A stretch of 64,000 bases of DNA from the NCBI GenBank assembly GCA_017460395.1, contig JAFUBA010000093.1:21329-85328 (forward strand), given 5' to 3'. Both the position numbers and the translations under genes were made by a program. This DNA comes from Clostridia bacterium (GTDB taxonomy: Bacteria; Bacillota; Clostridia; Christensenellales; Aristaeellaceae). The notes beneath the pieces were generated by a model. The model was given only the letters and a program-made list of their open reading frames with translations. It was not told where the DNA came from and did not search any database. Of the stretch, positions 1-7,531 are shown piece by piece. Numbering within the stretch: the first letter of the stretch is position 1; every line of letters starts with the position of its first letter.

Positions 1-1
1 C

Positions 2-436
2 CTGGGCACGAAATACTGGCTGGAAGCACTGAAGACGGCCTGTGAGGACCACGACATTATCGTCGTGTGGGGTCACAACCATTCCTCCGAGGACCGCAAG
101 GCGACGAGGAAGGTGGAGCAGGCGGTATACCTGGTGCCCAGGGGCGGTACCATGTCTGTGCAGACCTGGACCGAGAACGAAAAGGGCGAGGCCGTGATCC
201 GGCAGAAGAACAATAAGCTCATGACCGAAAAGCCGGAGCTTGGATTCACCTACATGAATGCGGGCTACATTACCCTGGGCTTTGGGACACTGCTGACCTT
301 CCGGGACGTAAACGATGACGGCACATGGGATGAAGTGCAATTCAAGCGCTATTCCATAAGCGGAGACGGGGAGGCGGAGTTTGGCATGACCGGGCTCCCG
401 TCGCCTTATGTGCTGGAACTTCGTTCTTTTCAGTAG
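2..436 (+). CDS. Metallophosphoesterase, C-terminal part (start lies outside the window)
   Basis: The open frame runs in from the left edge without a start, so only the last 144 residues are visible. Early in it stands VVWGHNHSSED; the GHNH motif matches the conserved metal-binding GHxH signature near the C-terminus of calcineurin-like phosphoesterases. The remainder (GYITLGFGTLL, then FRDVNDDGTWDEVQF) looks like a beta-rich tail and is not a second recognisable domain. The substrate cannot be inferred. It is followed after 53 bases by the Tat-signal flavoprotein gene; no terminator is evident between them, so co-transcription is possible. The family call rests on one motif, hence the moderate confidence. 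Confidence 0.6.
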   Translation: MGTKYWLEALKTACEDHDIIVVWGHNHSSEDRKATRKVEQAVYLVPRGGTMSVQTWTENEKGEAVIRQKNNKLMTEKPELGFTYMNAGYITLGFGTLLTFRDVNDDGTWDEVQFKRYSISGDGEAEFGMTGLPSPYVLELRSFQ

Positions 437-489
437 AGAATCACGATCTCAGGACGGAATATCAGACAACGAAGTGGAGGACACAGATC

Positions 490-2472
490 ATGATGAAAGA
501 CACTCAGCTGACGAGGCGCGCCTTTCTCAAGGGCAGTGCCGTGACGGCAGCGGCCGGCGCCCTCGGTGCCATGGGCATCCCTGCGATGGAGCTGGCCGGG
601 GCCGAGGAAAATGAACATGCGAAGGTGGTCACAAGCACAGAGGCCGCCGCTCTTCCCGTGACCAGGGAAGTACCGGTCCCGGATAAGGTGCCCTCACCCG
701 CGAAGACCGAGTACGAGTGCGACGTGCTGGTGATCGGGGGCGGGTTTGCGGGCCTGAACGCCGCAGCTTCTGCCAAGGAAGCCGGCCAGAATGTGGTTCT
801 GGTGGACAAGGGCACGCCCGGTTACTCCGGTCTTTCGCCCTTTGTCAGCTCCCACCGGTGGTTCGATGCGGAAATGGGCGACGATGAGGCGGCCTTCAGG
901 GCATGCATCAACCGAGGCAGCGAGTACATCGGCGACATGGACTGGTACGGGGTCTGGATCCGTGAGTCGAAGAAGATGTACGAGCGCCTCATGGACTGGG
1001 GCATTCTGACCCAGTACGAGACGGCCGCGGAGTCCGGCTTCTATGACAGCGCCGACTATCGGGGCTATCACATGGCCTTTGCAAAGCAGGATCGCCGCAT
1101 TCGGTTCATGGATGTGCTGCGCAGCCTCCAGATCCCGGTGGCAGATCAGACAATGATCACCAACGTCATCGTGGAGGACGGCATTGTGCGCGGTGCCATG
1201 GGCCTGCATGTGCCATCCTCCACGGTCATCACCTTCCATGCAAAAGCTGTGGTCATGGCCATGGGCGGTGGCTCCTACAAGCCCACCGGCTTCCCCACGG
1301 GCCAGGACACCTTCGATGGAGAGTACATCTGCTACCAGCTGGGGCTGCCCATCGGTGGCAAAGAGTTTGATGACTTCCACATGACCTGCTCTCAGGCGCC
1401 CGGCAATGCCTTCCTGAACAACAACTGGACCTACCTGAACTGCATATGGCTGTGCGGCGGGGACATCACGCCCGACACGGTGAAGTCCTATGCGGACGGC
1501 AAGGGCAAGGCCATGGTGCTGGACCGCGTGACAAAGACCGTCACGGGCCTGAGTGTGAATGACGGAACAGGCCTTGAGGACCTGTCCAAGTCCTCGGTCC
1601 TCAGAAAAGGCGGTTCTGCATCCGAGAACCCCAATGAGATCCGGAAGGGCAAGCGCAGTGACACCATGTTCAAGGGCGATGTGTACGGCGCGGCTGTCGG
1701 CATGGGCGGGCACCTGAGCTGTGGCGTCTTCTGCGGCCTGGATGACCTGGAGGGCAAAACGTCCATTGACGGCCTGTACGTGGCCGGCGATGGCATGAAC
1801 TGCCAGGGCCCGACGGGTGCTGCATATCCTACAGGTGTCGGCTTCACATCCTCCTTCGTGTCCCTGCAGGGCGATCATGCGGGAAAAGCTGCGGCAGCAT
1901 ATGCAGACAAGGTGACACTGAAGTCCATCGGCGAGGAAACGAAGCGTGAAATCACAGAGGAGATCCTTGCACCCCTGTCCATGACCTCCGGTTTCGATCC
2001 CAACTGGGCACGGGATATGCTGGAGGGGATCATGGCACCGTACTGGGTCCTGATCTCCAAGAGCGAGGCGAACCTGAGCGCGGCCCTCACACAGGTGCTG
2101 GCGATGAAGGAGCACGTAGTGCCGAAGCTTGCCGCTGCCACCAGCCATGATCTGCGGCTCGTACACGAGATGCGGCACAAGGTCAACAGTGCCGAGATGA
2201 AGCTGAGAGCCTCCCTGGCCAGAAAGGAAACCCGCGGCCTGAGCTACCGCAGCGACTATCCCTACCGTGATGATGAAAATTTCCTGTGCTATATGCTGGT
2301 GGAAAAGCAGGAAGACGGCAGCATGGACGTTCGCAGGCAGCCTGTGAAGGATGAGTGGAAAGGTGACCTGAGCCTGCCGTATGCGGAGAGGTACGGCTAT
2401 TATTTCCCGGGAGAGCGTGAGGCCAAGGGACTGCCTGAGGAAGAAAAGTCCAGCGGCGGCTGGGGCAAGTGA
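490..2472 (+). CDS. Tat-exported FAD-dependent oxidoreductase (fumarate/urocanate reductase-like flavoprotein)
   Basis: 660 residues. The N-terminus carries a twin-arginine signal (TRRAFLKG) followed by an Ala/Gly-rich hydrophobic stretch, so the protein is probably folded and loaded with FAD before export. After about residue 75 comes a dinucleotide-binding motif, VLVIGGGFAGLNAA, typical of the fumarate reductase/succinate dehydrogenase/AprA flavoprotein superfamily; a C-terminal FAD-contact segment reads GLYVAGDGMNCQGPTGAAYP. A helical tail with ARKETRG and a later D-P motif resembles the capping region of these enzymes. The start is supported by GTGGAGG about nine bases upstream. The next gene, 15 bases on, encodes a two-cluster ferredoxin, the likely electron donor. 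The substrate (fumarate, urocanate, an enoate or a sulfur compound) is not decidable from sequence. Confidence 0.88.
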   Translation: MMKDTQLTRRAFLKGSAVTAAAGALGAMGIPAMELAGAEENEHAKVVTSTEAAALPVTREVPVPDKVPSPAKTEYECDVLVIGGGFAGLNAAASAKEAGQNVVLVDKGTPGYSGLSPFVSSHRWFDAEMGDDEAAFRACINRGSEYIGDMDWYGVWIRESKKMYERLMDWGILTQYETAAESGFYDSADYRGYHMAFAKQDRRIRFMDVLRSLQIPVADQTMITNVIVEDGIVRGAMGLHVPSSTVITFHAKAVVMAMGGGSYKPTGFPTGQDTFDGEYICYQLGLPIGGKEFDDFHMTCSQAPGNAFLNNNWTYLNCIWLCGGDITPDTVKSYADGKGKAMVLDRVTKTVTGLSVNDGTGLEDLSKSSVLRKGGSASENPNEIRKGKRSDTMFKGDVYGAAVGMGGHLSCGVFCGLDDLEGKTSIDGLYVAGDGMNCQGPTGAAYPTGVGFTSSFVSLQGDHAGKAAAAYADKVTLKSIGEETKREITEEILAPLSMTSGFDPNWARDMLEGIMAPYWVLISKSEANLSAALTQVLAMKEHVVPKLAAATSHDLRLVHEMRHKVNSAEMKLRASLARKETRGLSYRSDYPYRDDENFLCYMLVEKQEDGSMDVRRQPVKDEWKGDLSLPYAERYGYYFPGEREAKGLPEEEKSSGGWGK

Positions 2473-2487
2473 CAGGAGGGATAAAAA

Positions 2488-2766
2488 ATGAGTGTGAAGA
2501 GAGTTGACGTCAGACTCTGTATTGGGTGCGGGATGTGCATGCGTGTATGTCCCATGGACGTGTTCCGCATGAACACGGATGAGAGAAAGTCTGTTTTAGC
2601 CTATCCGGAAAACTGCCAGAGCTGCGGACAGTGCTATTACAACTGTCCCACGGCATCCCTGACCATCGTGAACGACATGTACGGGTATGCCCAGAGTGCC
2701 TACCGCGCACCGACGACCGTTGCCCTGAACGCGACGGACGCCACAGTGAAGCCGGACGTCTCATAA
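2488..2766 (+). CDS. 2x[4Fe-4S] ferredoxin-type electron transfer subunit
   Basis: A 92-residue protein with two classical cluster motifs, CIGCGMCMRVCP and CQSCGQCYYNCP, spaced as in bacterial 8Fe ferredoxins and AprB-like subunits. It has no signal peptide; if it works with the Tat-exported flavoprotein encoded just upstream it could be co-exported with it by hitchhiking, or may act separately in the cytoplasm. The C-terminal tail of about 30 residues is unstructured-looking. The start has a good ribosome site (ACAGGAGG, eight bases upstream). Flavoprotein plus ferredoxin adjacency mirrors AprAB-like and related reductase pairs; that functional pairing is inference. Confidence 0.9.
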   Translation: MSVKRVDVRLCIGCGMCMRVCPMDVFRMNTDERKSVLAYPENCQSCGQCYYNCPTASLTIVNDMYGYAQSAYRAPTTVALNATDATVKPDVS

Positions 2767-2800
2767 AAATCACATGGTGTTCACATCTTTTTCCGAGTGG

Positions 2801-2826
2801 CTTCACCACAGGGTGAAGTCCCTGTG
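2801..2826 (+). promoter_or_regulatory. Overlapping alternative hairpins in the leader of the tannase-like gene
   Basis: Two stems compete for the same bases: CTTCACC-acag-GGTGAAG (2801-2818) and CACAGGG-tgaagt-CCCTGTG (2807-2826). The first could end the flavoprotein/ferredoxin transcript, although no U-run follows; the pair together could form a simple switch ahead of the hydrolase gene at 2860. No ligand motif is recognised. Confidence 0.3.
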
Positions 2827-2859
2827 ATATCATTCTCACTGTCAAAAGGAGGTTTTGAC

Positions 2860-4722
2860 ATGAAGAAAGTTCTTTCCTGGATGATGGCCCTTCTGATGGC
2901 CTTCACACTTCAGTGTGCGCCGGCAATCGCAGATGAGACGGCCGTGCCTGAAAAAATCGATATGACAAAGTGGCAGTATGAAGCTTCGAGCGACGTATAC
3001 TGGCAGGTCGGCCTTTCCTATGCGGCAAATCCTGCGGATGCAAGCTATGAAACCATGGGCATCTTCGTGCCTGGCGCCTACTTCACGGGTGTGGACAACG
3101 GGGACGGCACCTATACCTGCACGGTGAATGAAAGCGGCGCGGCAGGAAAATACACGGCCTCGACTGCACCACTCATCATCCCGGTGAATACCCCCGGGTA
3201 CTCTGCCATGGCGGCTCCCACGGGCTTCACCAGCAGCATGGGCTACGGCAATATCTCCGACTACACACAGGCGGGGATTATCGTGCTGTTTGCCGGTGCC
3301 CGCGGCCGGGATGCCGGTGCACCCGCAGGTGTTACCGACTTCAAGGCGGCCATCCGCTATGCCAGGTACAACCGGGATCTTTTGCCCGGAGACATGGACA
3401 GCATCTTCTCCCTCGGCATGAGCGGCGGCGGTGCCCAGAGCGCCGTGATCGGGGCCAGCGGCAACAGTGAGCTGTACACGCCCTACCTTGCCGCCATCGG
3501 TGCCGTGATGGACGAGAGCGATGCGGTGAAAGGCAGTATGTGCTGGTGCCCCATCACCAACCTGGATGTGGCAGATGAGGCCTATGAATGGAACATGGGT
3601 AACACAAGAAGCGGCCTGAGTGCGGAAGAGCAGGGCTATTCCGACGGCATGGCGCTGGCCTTTGCGGAGTACATCAACGGTCTCGGACTCACGGATGAGA
3701 GCGGGAACGCGCTGGTGCTGTCAAGGAGCGAGGAAGGCCTCTTTCAGAGCGGCAGCTACTATGACTATGTGAAGACGGTCATCGAGACCTCGCTGGCCCA
3801 TTTCCTCGAGGATACGGAGTTCCCCTATACCGCTTCCTCCTCTGGTGGATTTGGTGGCCTCGGCGGCCGGGGTGGCCGCGGTGGAAACTTCGGTGGCGGC
3901 ATGATGCAGGGCGGCTTCGGAGGCCCCGGCAATGGCGGAAAACCTGATTTTGGCGGCGAGAAACCGGAACTCGAGGAAGGTGAGGTGCCTGACTTCGGAG
4001 GCTTCGGAGACTTCGGCGGGTTTGGCGGCCCCGATGGCAATACCGAAGCGCAGGGCACCAATTATGAGGCTATGGACGGCATCGCCCGTACGGAGACGGC
4101 CTCCTCGGCTCTATCCCTGAGCGGCACCTATGAGACCCGTCAGGACTATATCGACGCGCTGAATGCAAACGGCGAATGGGTGACATGGGACGAGAGCACG
4201 AGCAAGGTGACGATCACGAGCGTTGCAGCCTTCACGCAGGCGCTGAAGAACGCCTCCAAGGGGATTGCCGCCTTCGACCAGCTGAACCCGACCCAGGGGG
4301 AGAACATTCTCTTTGGCTACGGGGACGGGAGCGGAGCACACTTTGACAGCATTCTGGCAGAACTCGTGAAGGGTACAGAATACGAGGCTGCCTTTGCAGA
4401 GGATCTGTCCCGGCAGGATGCCCAGGGCAATACCGTGGATGTCAGAGGGAATATGTACAACCCCATGTACTACCTCTCGCCCGCATACGCTGGCTATATG
4501 ACCAGCGAGCCTGCCACATACTGGCGGATCAGAACGGGCATCAACCAGGGAGACACCGCCCTTTGCACCGAGATCGATCTGGCACTTGCGGCCGGGAGCT
4601 ACAGCGCAGACACCCAGGTGGACTTTGAGACCGTCTGGGGCCAGGGACACACGGAGGCTGAGCGTACGGGTTCTTCCACAGAGAACTTCATTGCCTGGGT
4701 CGATGCGTGCATGAATCCATAA
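2860..4722 (+). CDS. Secreted alpha/beta hydrolase, tannase/feruloyl-esterase-like, with Gly-Phe-rich insert
   Basis: 620 residues. The start is set by AAAGGAGG eight bases upstream and by the signal peptide (MKKVLSWMMALLMAFTLQC, cleavage near AIA-DE); an earlier in-frame ATG lacks a ribosome site. The nucleophile elbow GMSGGGAQS (Ser188) matches the GxSGGG of subtype tannases, and a C-terminal GQGHTEAE near residue 595 supplies the likely catalytic His. Between about residues 327 and 393 lies a low-complexity run of GGFGG/GGRGG/FGGFGD units, probably within the lid domain and possibly a cell-wall or substrate-contact linker. The likely role is hydrolysis of galloyl or feruloyl esters of plant material outside the cell. 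Its last 54 codons and the 3' hairpins recur at 5997-6258. Confidence 0.8.
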   Translation: MKKVLSWMMALLMAFTLQCAPAIADETAVPEKIDMTKWQYEASSDVYWQVGLSYAANPADASYETMGIFVPGAYFTGVDNGDGTYTCTVNESGAAGKYTASTAPLIIPVNTPGYSAMAAPTGFTSSMGYGNISDYTQAGIIVLFAGARGRDAGAPAGVTDFKAAIRYARYNRDLLPGDMDSIFSLGMSGGGAQSAVIGASGNSELYTPYLAAIGAVMDESDAVKGSMCWCPITNLDVADEAYEWNMGNTRSGLSAEEQGYSDGMALAFAEYINGLGLTDESGNALVLSRSEEGLFQSGSYYDYVKTVIETSLAHFLEDTEFPYTASSSGGFGGLGGRGGRGGNFGGGMMQGGFGGPGNGGKPDFGGEKPELEEGEVPDFGGFGDFGGFGGPDGNTEAQGTNYEAMDGIARTETASSALSLSGTYETRQDYIDALNANGEWVTWDESTSKVTITSVAAFTQALKNASKGIAAFDQLNPTQGENILFGYGDGSGAHFDSILAELVKGTEYEAAFAEDLSRQDAQGNTVDVRGNMYNPMYYLSPAYAGYMTSEPATYWRIRTGINQGDTALCTEIDLALAAGSYSADTQVDFETVWGQGHTEAERTGSSTENFIAWVDACMNP

Positions 4723-4731
4723 GACAGATAG

Positions 4732-4773
4732 CGGCACCCGGCAGCCTGACGTATGTCAGACCGCTGGGTGCCG
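4732..4773 (+). other. Compound hairpin directly after the tannase-like stop codon
   Basis: The outer stem CGGCACCC/GGGTGCCG encloses an inner stem CTGAC-GTAT-GTCAG. The same structure is kept in the second copy (6170-6211), where the inner loop change makes a perfect 14-base palindrome. It may protect the 3' end or act as a protein-binding site; it precedes the terminator by 20 bases. Confidence 0.6.
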
Positions 4774-4792
4774 AAAGATCAATGCATATGTG

Positions 4793-4818
4793 CGGCTGCC
4801 GTTGCGGGCAGCCGTTTT
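4793..4818 (+). terminator. Intrinsic terminator of the tannase-like gene
   Basis: A perfect 8-bp stem, CGGCTGCC/GGCAGCCG, with loop GTTGCG is followed by TTTT. The downstream copy at 6231-6256 shows a compensating C-G to T-A change in this stem, which supports selection on the structure. Confidence 0.8.
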
Positions 4819-5084
4819 CATGTACGCCGGACACGGCGCATTTCTTGCCAGTGAAAGTCCGGCCGCAGGTACTTGTCGCCAAGCGTAGCGGAACATCAAA
4901 GATCATCAGCAATGATGTGACTGAAGGCAGTGCATAGCAAAACCACAAGCGCAGGAACAGACAACTGGTACAAGGCTTCATTGCGAGTTAAGCGGAATGA
5001 TCAATCTCGATATGATACGCATTGGATTGATTTTCAGTTGGACACAATGCTTTTTTTGAAAATTGATGAAAGTCATCAACAAAC

Positions 5085-5111
5085 TTGATTTCTTTCATGG
5101 GGGGGTATAAT
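5085..5111 (+). promoter_or_regulatory. Possible promoter ahead of the low-GC secreted gene
   Basis: A perfect TATAAT at 5106-5111 follows a run of seven G. TTGATT at 5085-5090 is the nearest -35 candidate but sits only 15 bases away. The surrounding stretch is much richer in A+T than its flanks. Confidence 0.35.
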
Positions 5112-5227
5112 GACAGCACCAACTATGAAAGGGGCTATGATATTCATGTGAATCCATCCTTGACACCAACAAGAAAACCGTCACCGTACCTTGGAACTAC
5201 ACCGACAAACTGGTCGCCATGAACTAG
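5108..5227 (+). pseudogene. Possible short coding remnant in the gap 4723-5282
   Basis: Two overlapping frames read like fragments of a single protein: DSTNYERGYDIHVN, then in the next frame ILDTNKKTVTVPWNYTDKL ending VAMN and a TAG at 5225. Neither has a ribosome site. The composition resembles coding DNA more than spacer, so I read it as a frameshifted tail of a lost gene. The call is weak: a short spurious frame would look similar. The rest of the 560-base gap holds the two hairpins and the candidate promoter; I see nothing else in it. Confidence 0.25.
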
Positions 5228-5282
5228 AATATCAAAGAAACTATGAGCAACACCCCTGCTAACCAGAAAGGACAAACTGACG

Positions 5283-5975
5283 ATGAAAAAGATAATTGCG
5301 CTACTCTTGGTGGCTATTATGGTCCTGGGCTTGTCTGGGACAGCCCTTGCTTATGACGGGGAAATTACTTTTCAGGGTATTCCATGGGGGAGCAGCTTTG
5401 ACGACTCCTTTAAGATCATGGAGAGCAATGGATTTACCACAGATGAATATGGTGTAACACTTGAGTGGCTCAAAAATAATGGTTATCCCCGTTCTGGCTC
5501 TGGAAGTTTTTTAGTGCCAGAAGAGAGCCGGAATTATATGACAGGAAATGTTTCGCAGTATACAGATGTTCTTTCATGTTTTCAATTTGAGATGGGTACT
5601 CTGGCAGAAGACAAGAAGATAGCGGGTTATGATATCTCACAAATTGAATTCTCTTTTGTGTCACTTGGAGATGATACAAAGCTCATCACGGCAGCGGTGC
5701 GTCTGAAATGGGAAAATCAGGAACGTGCTTTTGATGATTTGCACGATAAGCTGTCCTCCGTGTATGGCGAGGCAGAGCACAAACAGGATAACAATGGAAT
5801 TGTGAATAATTATGTGTGGAAAGGCGAAAACAATTCTATTGTTTTGCTTGATTTCGGACAGCAATTTTTGCAACTTTATTATGGAACAGCAGATGCGACG
5901 GAATGGTTGGAACAAGCGCAACAAGAATATGTACCAACGAACACAGTTGATAGCAGCGATACCAGCGGATTATAA
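5283..5975 (+). CDS. Secreted protein of unknown function, low GC
   Basis: 230 residues. A clear signal peptide (MKKIIALLLVAIMVLGLSG, cleavage near ALA-YD) is followed by ITFQGIPWGSSFDDSF, a start seen in secreted Clostridia proteins that lack an assigned function. The mature part is mixed alpha/beta without transmembrane segments, cysteine pairs or a catalytic motif that I recognise. The C-terminus is polar (EYVPTNTVDSSDTSGL). The gene is visibly richer in A+T, with more AAA, AAT and TTT codons than the neighbouring high-GC genes. It lies exactly between the two copies of the tannase 3' repeat, so it probably arrived by a recombination event involving that repeat. The ribosome site (AAAGGA) is modest. 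Confidence 0.75.
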   Translation: MKKIIALLLVAIMVLGLSGTALAYDGEITFQGIPWGSSFDDSFKIMESNGFTTDEYGVTLEWLKNNGYPRSGSGSFLVPEESRNYMTGNVSQYTDVLSCFQFEMGTLAEDKKIAGYDISQIEFSFVSLGDDTKLITAAVRLKWENQERAFDDLHDKLSSVYGEAEHKQDNNGIVNNYVWKGENNSIVLLDFGQQFLQLYYGTADATEWLEQAQQEYVPTNTVDSSDTSGL

Positions 5976-5996
5976 TTTGGCGGAGGAGTATTATTT

Positions 5997-6160
5997 CCCT
6001 TTGCATCGAGATCGATCTGGTACTTGCGGCCGGGAGCTGCAGCGCAGACACCCAGGTGGACTTTGAGACCGTCTGGGGCCAAGGGCACACGGAGGCTGAG
6101 CGTACGGGTTCTTCCACAGCGAACTTCATTGCCTGGGTCGATGCGTGCATGAATCCATAA
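5997..6160 (+). pseudogene. Orphan C-terminal fragment of a second tannase-like hydrolase
   Basis: In one frame this encodes LCIEIDLVLAAGSCSAD through to ACMNP and a TAA, matching the last 54 residues of the hydrolase at 2860-4722 with only four replacements (T to I, A to V, Y to C, E to A). It contains the presumed catalytic His segment GQGHTEAE but no start, signal peptide or nucleophile. The match ends abruptly at 5997, 22 bases after the stop of the low-GC gene. The open frame and the low divergence point to a recent duplication followed by loss or replacement of the upstream part. Confidence 0.85.
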
Positions 6161-6258
6161 GACAGATAGCGGCACCCGGCAGCCTGACATATGTCAGACA
6201 GCTGGGTGCCGGCAGATGAGGGGATATGTGCGGCTGTCGTTTCGGACAGCCGTTTTCA
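5999..6258 (+). repeat. Direct repeat, copy 2
   Basis: The partner of 4561-4820. The two copies flank a 1.2-kb insert with the low-GC gene. Changes are concentrated between the two hairpins (six mismatches within about 17 bases), while the coding part and both stems are well kept. Confidence 0.9.
6231..6256 (+). terminator. Terminator copy 2, with a compensating base change
   Basis: The stem CGGCTGTC/GACAGCCG with loop GTTTCG is followed by TTTT. Relative to copy 1 the seventh pair changed from C-G to T-A, keeping the stem perfect. It probably also stops transcripts of the low-GC gene. Confidence 0.75.
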
Positions 6259-6296
6259 ATTGTGATCCATGCGAGGAAAAGACAGAAAGAGCCTGA

Positions 6297-7355
6297 TTAC
6301 TTCTCTGTCACATGCTGCATCTCTGGCAGAGAATATCCCTTCTGCTGCATTGCTGCCAGAAACTCATGCGAACTCATTTGCACCTCGGATGCTGCATATG
6401 CCGGATCCAGCTTTCCCAATGAAACAAGGCGGAAGAGAAGGTTTGCCTTTGTTTCCCAATCCCGTTTCACAAGTTCATCCTGGAAGAGATCCATCAGCGA
6501 AGACGTCCTCTCATGAATCTTCCGTTTTGCCGCTTTGAATGTTCTGGGATTGTTCGATGCAGTCTTCTCGAGCACTTTCTTCAGATATGCCTGGATGGCT
6601 TCGTCAGTCTCATCCGCACAACTGTCCATGAGTCTGACCAGATCTTCTGCGCGGGCACGGTCACGGTCCGTCATGGCACGCTCAGCTGCATATTCATCCC
6701 CCTCGAGCTCCGACAGAATCACGATCTGAAAAGGAAACGGAGAAAGCCGTCTGACATGATAGATTCCCTTTGTCTCATCGTCTGCCTCCAGCTCGCCTGC
6801 CATTTCCATGGCCTGAAACAGCGCCTGATTTTTCTTTGGATGGAAGATCGACAGCGTGACATCGTGGTGGTGATGCCCGTCATCTTCCTCCATCATGCTC
6901 AGAAACAGATCCGCATAACCGATGGCGTAGTTCAGGTCGCTTGTGCTCAGAGGATCATCGGGGCCTTTCACCACGATGAGATTGTAGCGGCGGAACTGCC
7001 GATAGATACTTTTCTTCAGATGAGCACCTTCAGCAAGCGCTAAGACAATGAAATCGATCTCGTCTTCTCTGACGCCAAGATACAGCTCGGCATCCGCATC
7101 AATCTCGCCGTTTTGCGCATCACGCAGCATGTCAATGCGCAGGATCAGTTCCTCCCAGGTGCGCCAGAAGCTCCGGGGAACCAGATCCAGCTGCTTTATC
7201 AGCCCAAGGATCCTGTACTGCAGAGTTTCGGCATCTTCCTCCGTCAGATGCGAAACATCATCCCTTCCCAGAAGGATCTGCCAGAACCGTTCCTGTTCTT
7301 TCTGTGTAAGGGAAGAACGTGTGGACGATCGAAGCGAAGAACGTACTTTTTCCAT
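6297..7355 (-). CDS. Unknown protein, weakly similar to Rpn/PD-(D/E)XK-type proteins
   Basis: 352 residues from the ATG at 7355, which has AGGAGG 11 bases upstream; the longer reading frame runs through the upstream gene's terminator and is not credible. The central segment RRYNLIVVKGPDDPLSTSD followed by AIGYADLFLS resembles the core of Rpn-family/DUF nuclease-like proteins, where a glutamate usually precedes the x-K pair; here that position is Val, so catalysis is doubtful. An unusual HHHHD run follows. The C-terminal half is helical and charged, with a DRDRARAED stretch. There is no signal peptide or membrane segment, so it is cytoplasmic. It is transcribed alone between two terminators. 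The function is not known. Confidence 0.6.
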   Translation of the reverse strand: MEKVRSSLRSSTRSSLTQKEQERFWQILLGRDDVSHLTEEDAETLQYRILGLIKQLDLVPRSFWRTWEELILRIDMLRDAQNGEIDADAELYLGVREDEIDFIVLALAEGAHLKKSIYRQFRRYNLIVVKGPDDPLSTSDLNYAIGYADLFLSMMEEDDGHHHHDVTLSIFHPKKNQALFQAMEMAGELEADDETKGIYHVRRLSPFPFQIVILSELEGDEYAAERAMTDRDRARAEDLVRLMDSCADETDEAIQAYLKKVLEKTASNNPRTFKAAKRKIHERTSSLMDLFQDELVKRDWETKANLLFRLVSLGKLDPAYAASEVQMSSHEFLAAMQQKGYSLPEMQHVTEK

Positions 7356-7449
7356 GCACTCAATGACCTCCTGAATGGTTTTCTTTGGGGCAGGACACTC
7401 AGGTCCAGGTTCATTCAAACTGCCGTGCCCCGCTCGCTGCATGTGCTGC

Positions 7450-7494
7450 AAAAAAACAGGGCCCGAGGTTTTCAAACTTGAAAACCCCGGGCCC
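7450..7494 (-). terminator. Strong intrinsic terminator on the minus strand
   Basis: Two 7-bp stems (GGGCCCG and GGTTTTC with their partners), separated by one A-C mismatch, and a six-base loop (7459-7494) are followed on the minus strand by a seven-T run. It ends the transcript of the secreted repeat protein at 7532-8065 and rules out the longer start of the next gene. Confidence 0.85.
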
Positions 7495-7531
7495 CGCACG
7501 TGCATCTCAGATGCTCGTTTTCAGGCTGTTC

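Larger units (their letters stand above)
4561..4820 (+). repeat. Direct repeat, copy 1: tannase-like 3' end plus double hairpin
   Basis: This segment matches 5999-6258 at a constant offset of 1438 bases without gaps; I count about 17 mismatches, or roughly 93% identity. It holds the last 53 codons of the hydrolase, a 42-base hairpin (4732-4773) and the terminator. Confidence 0.9.

Noticed and set aside
3825..4061. A proline-rich 78-residue protein on the minus strand
   Set aside because: It is the reverse complement of the Gly-Phe-rich insert of the hydrolase, with no translation signals.
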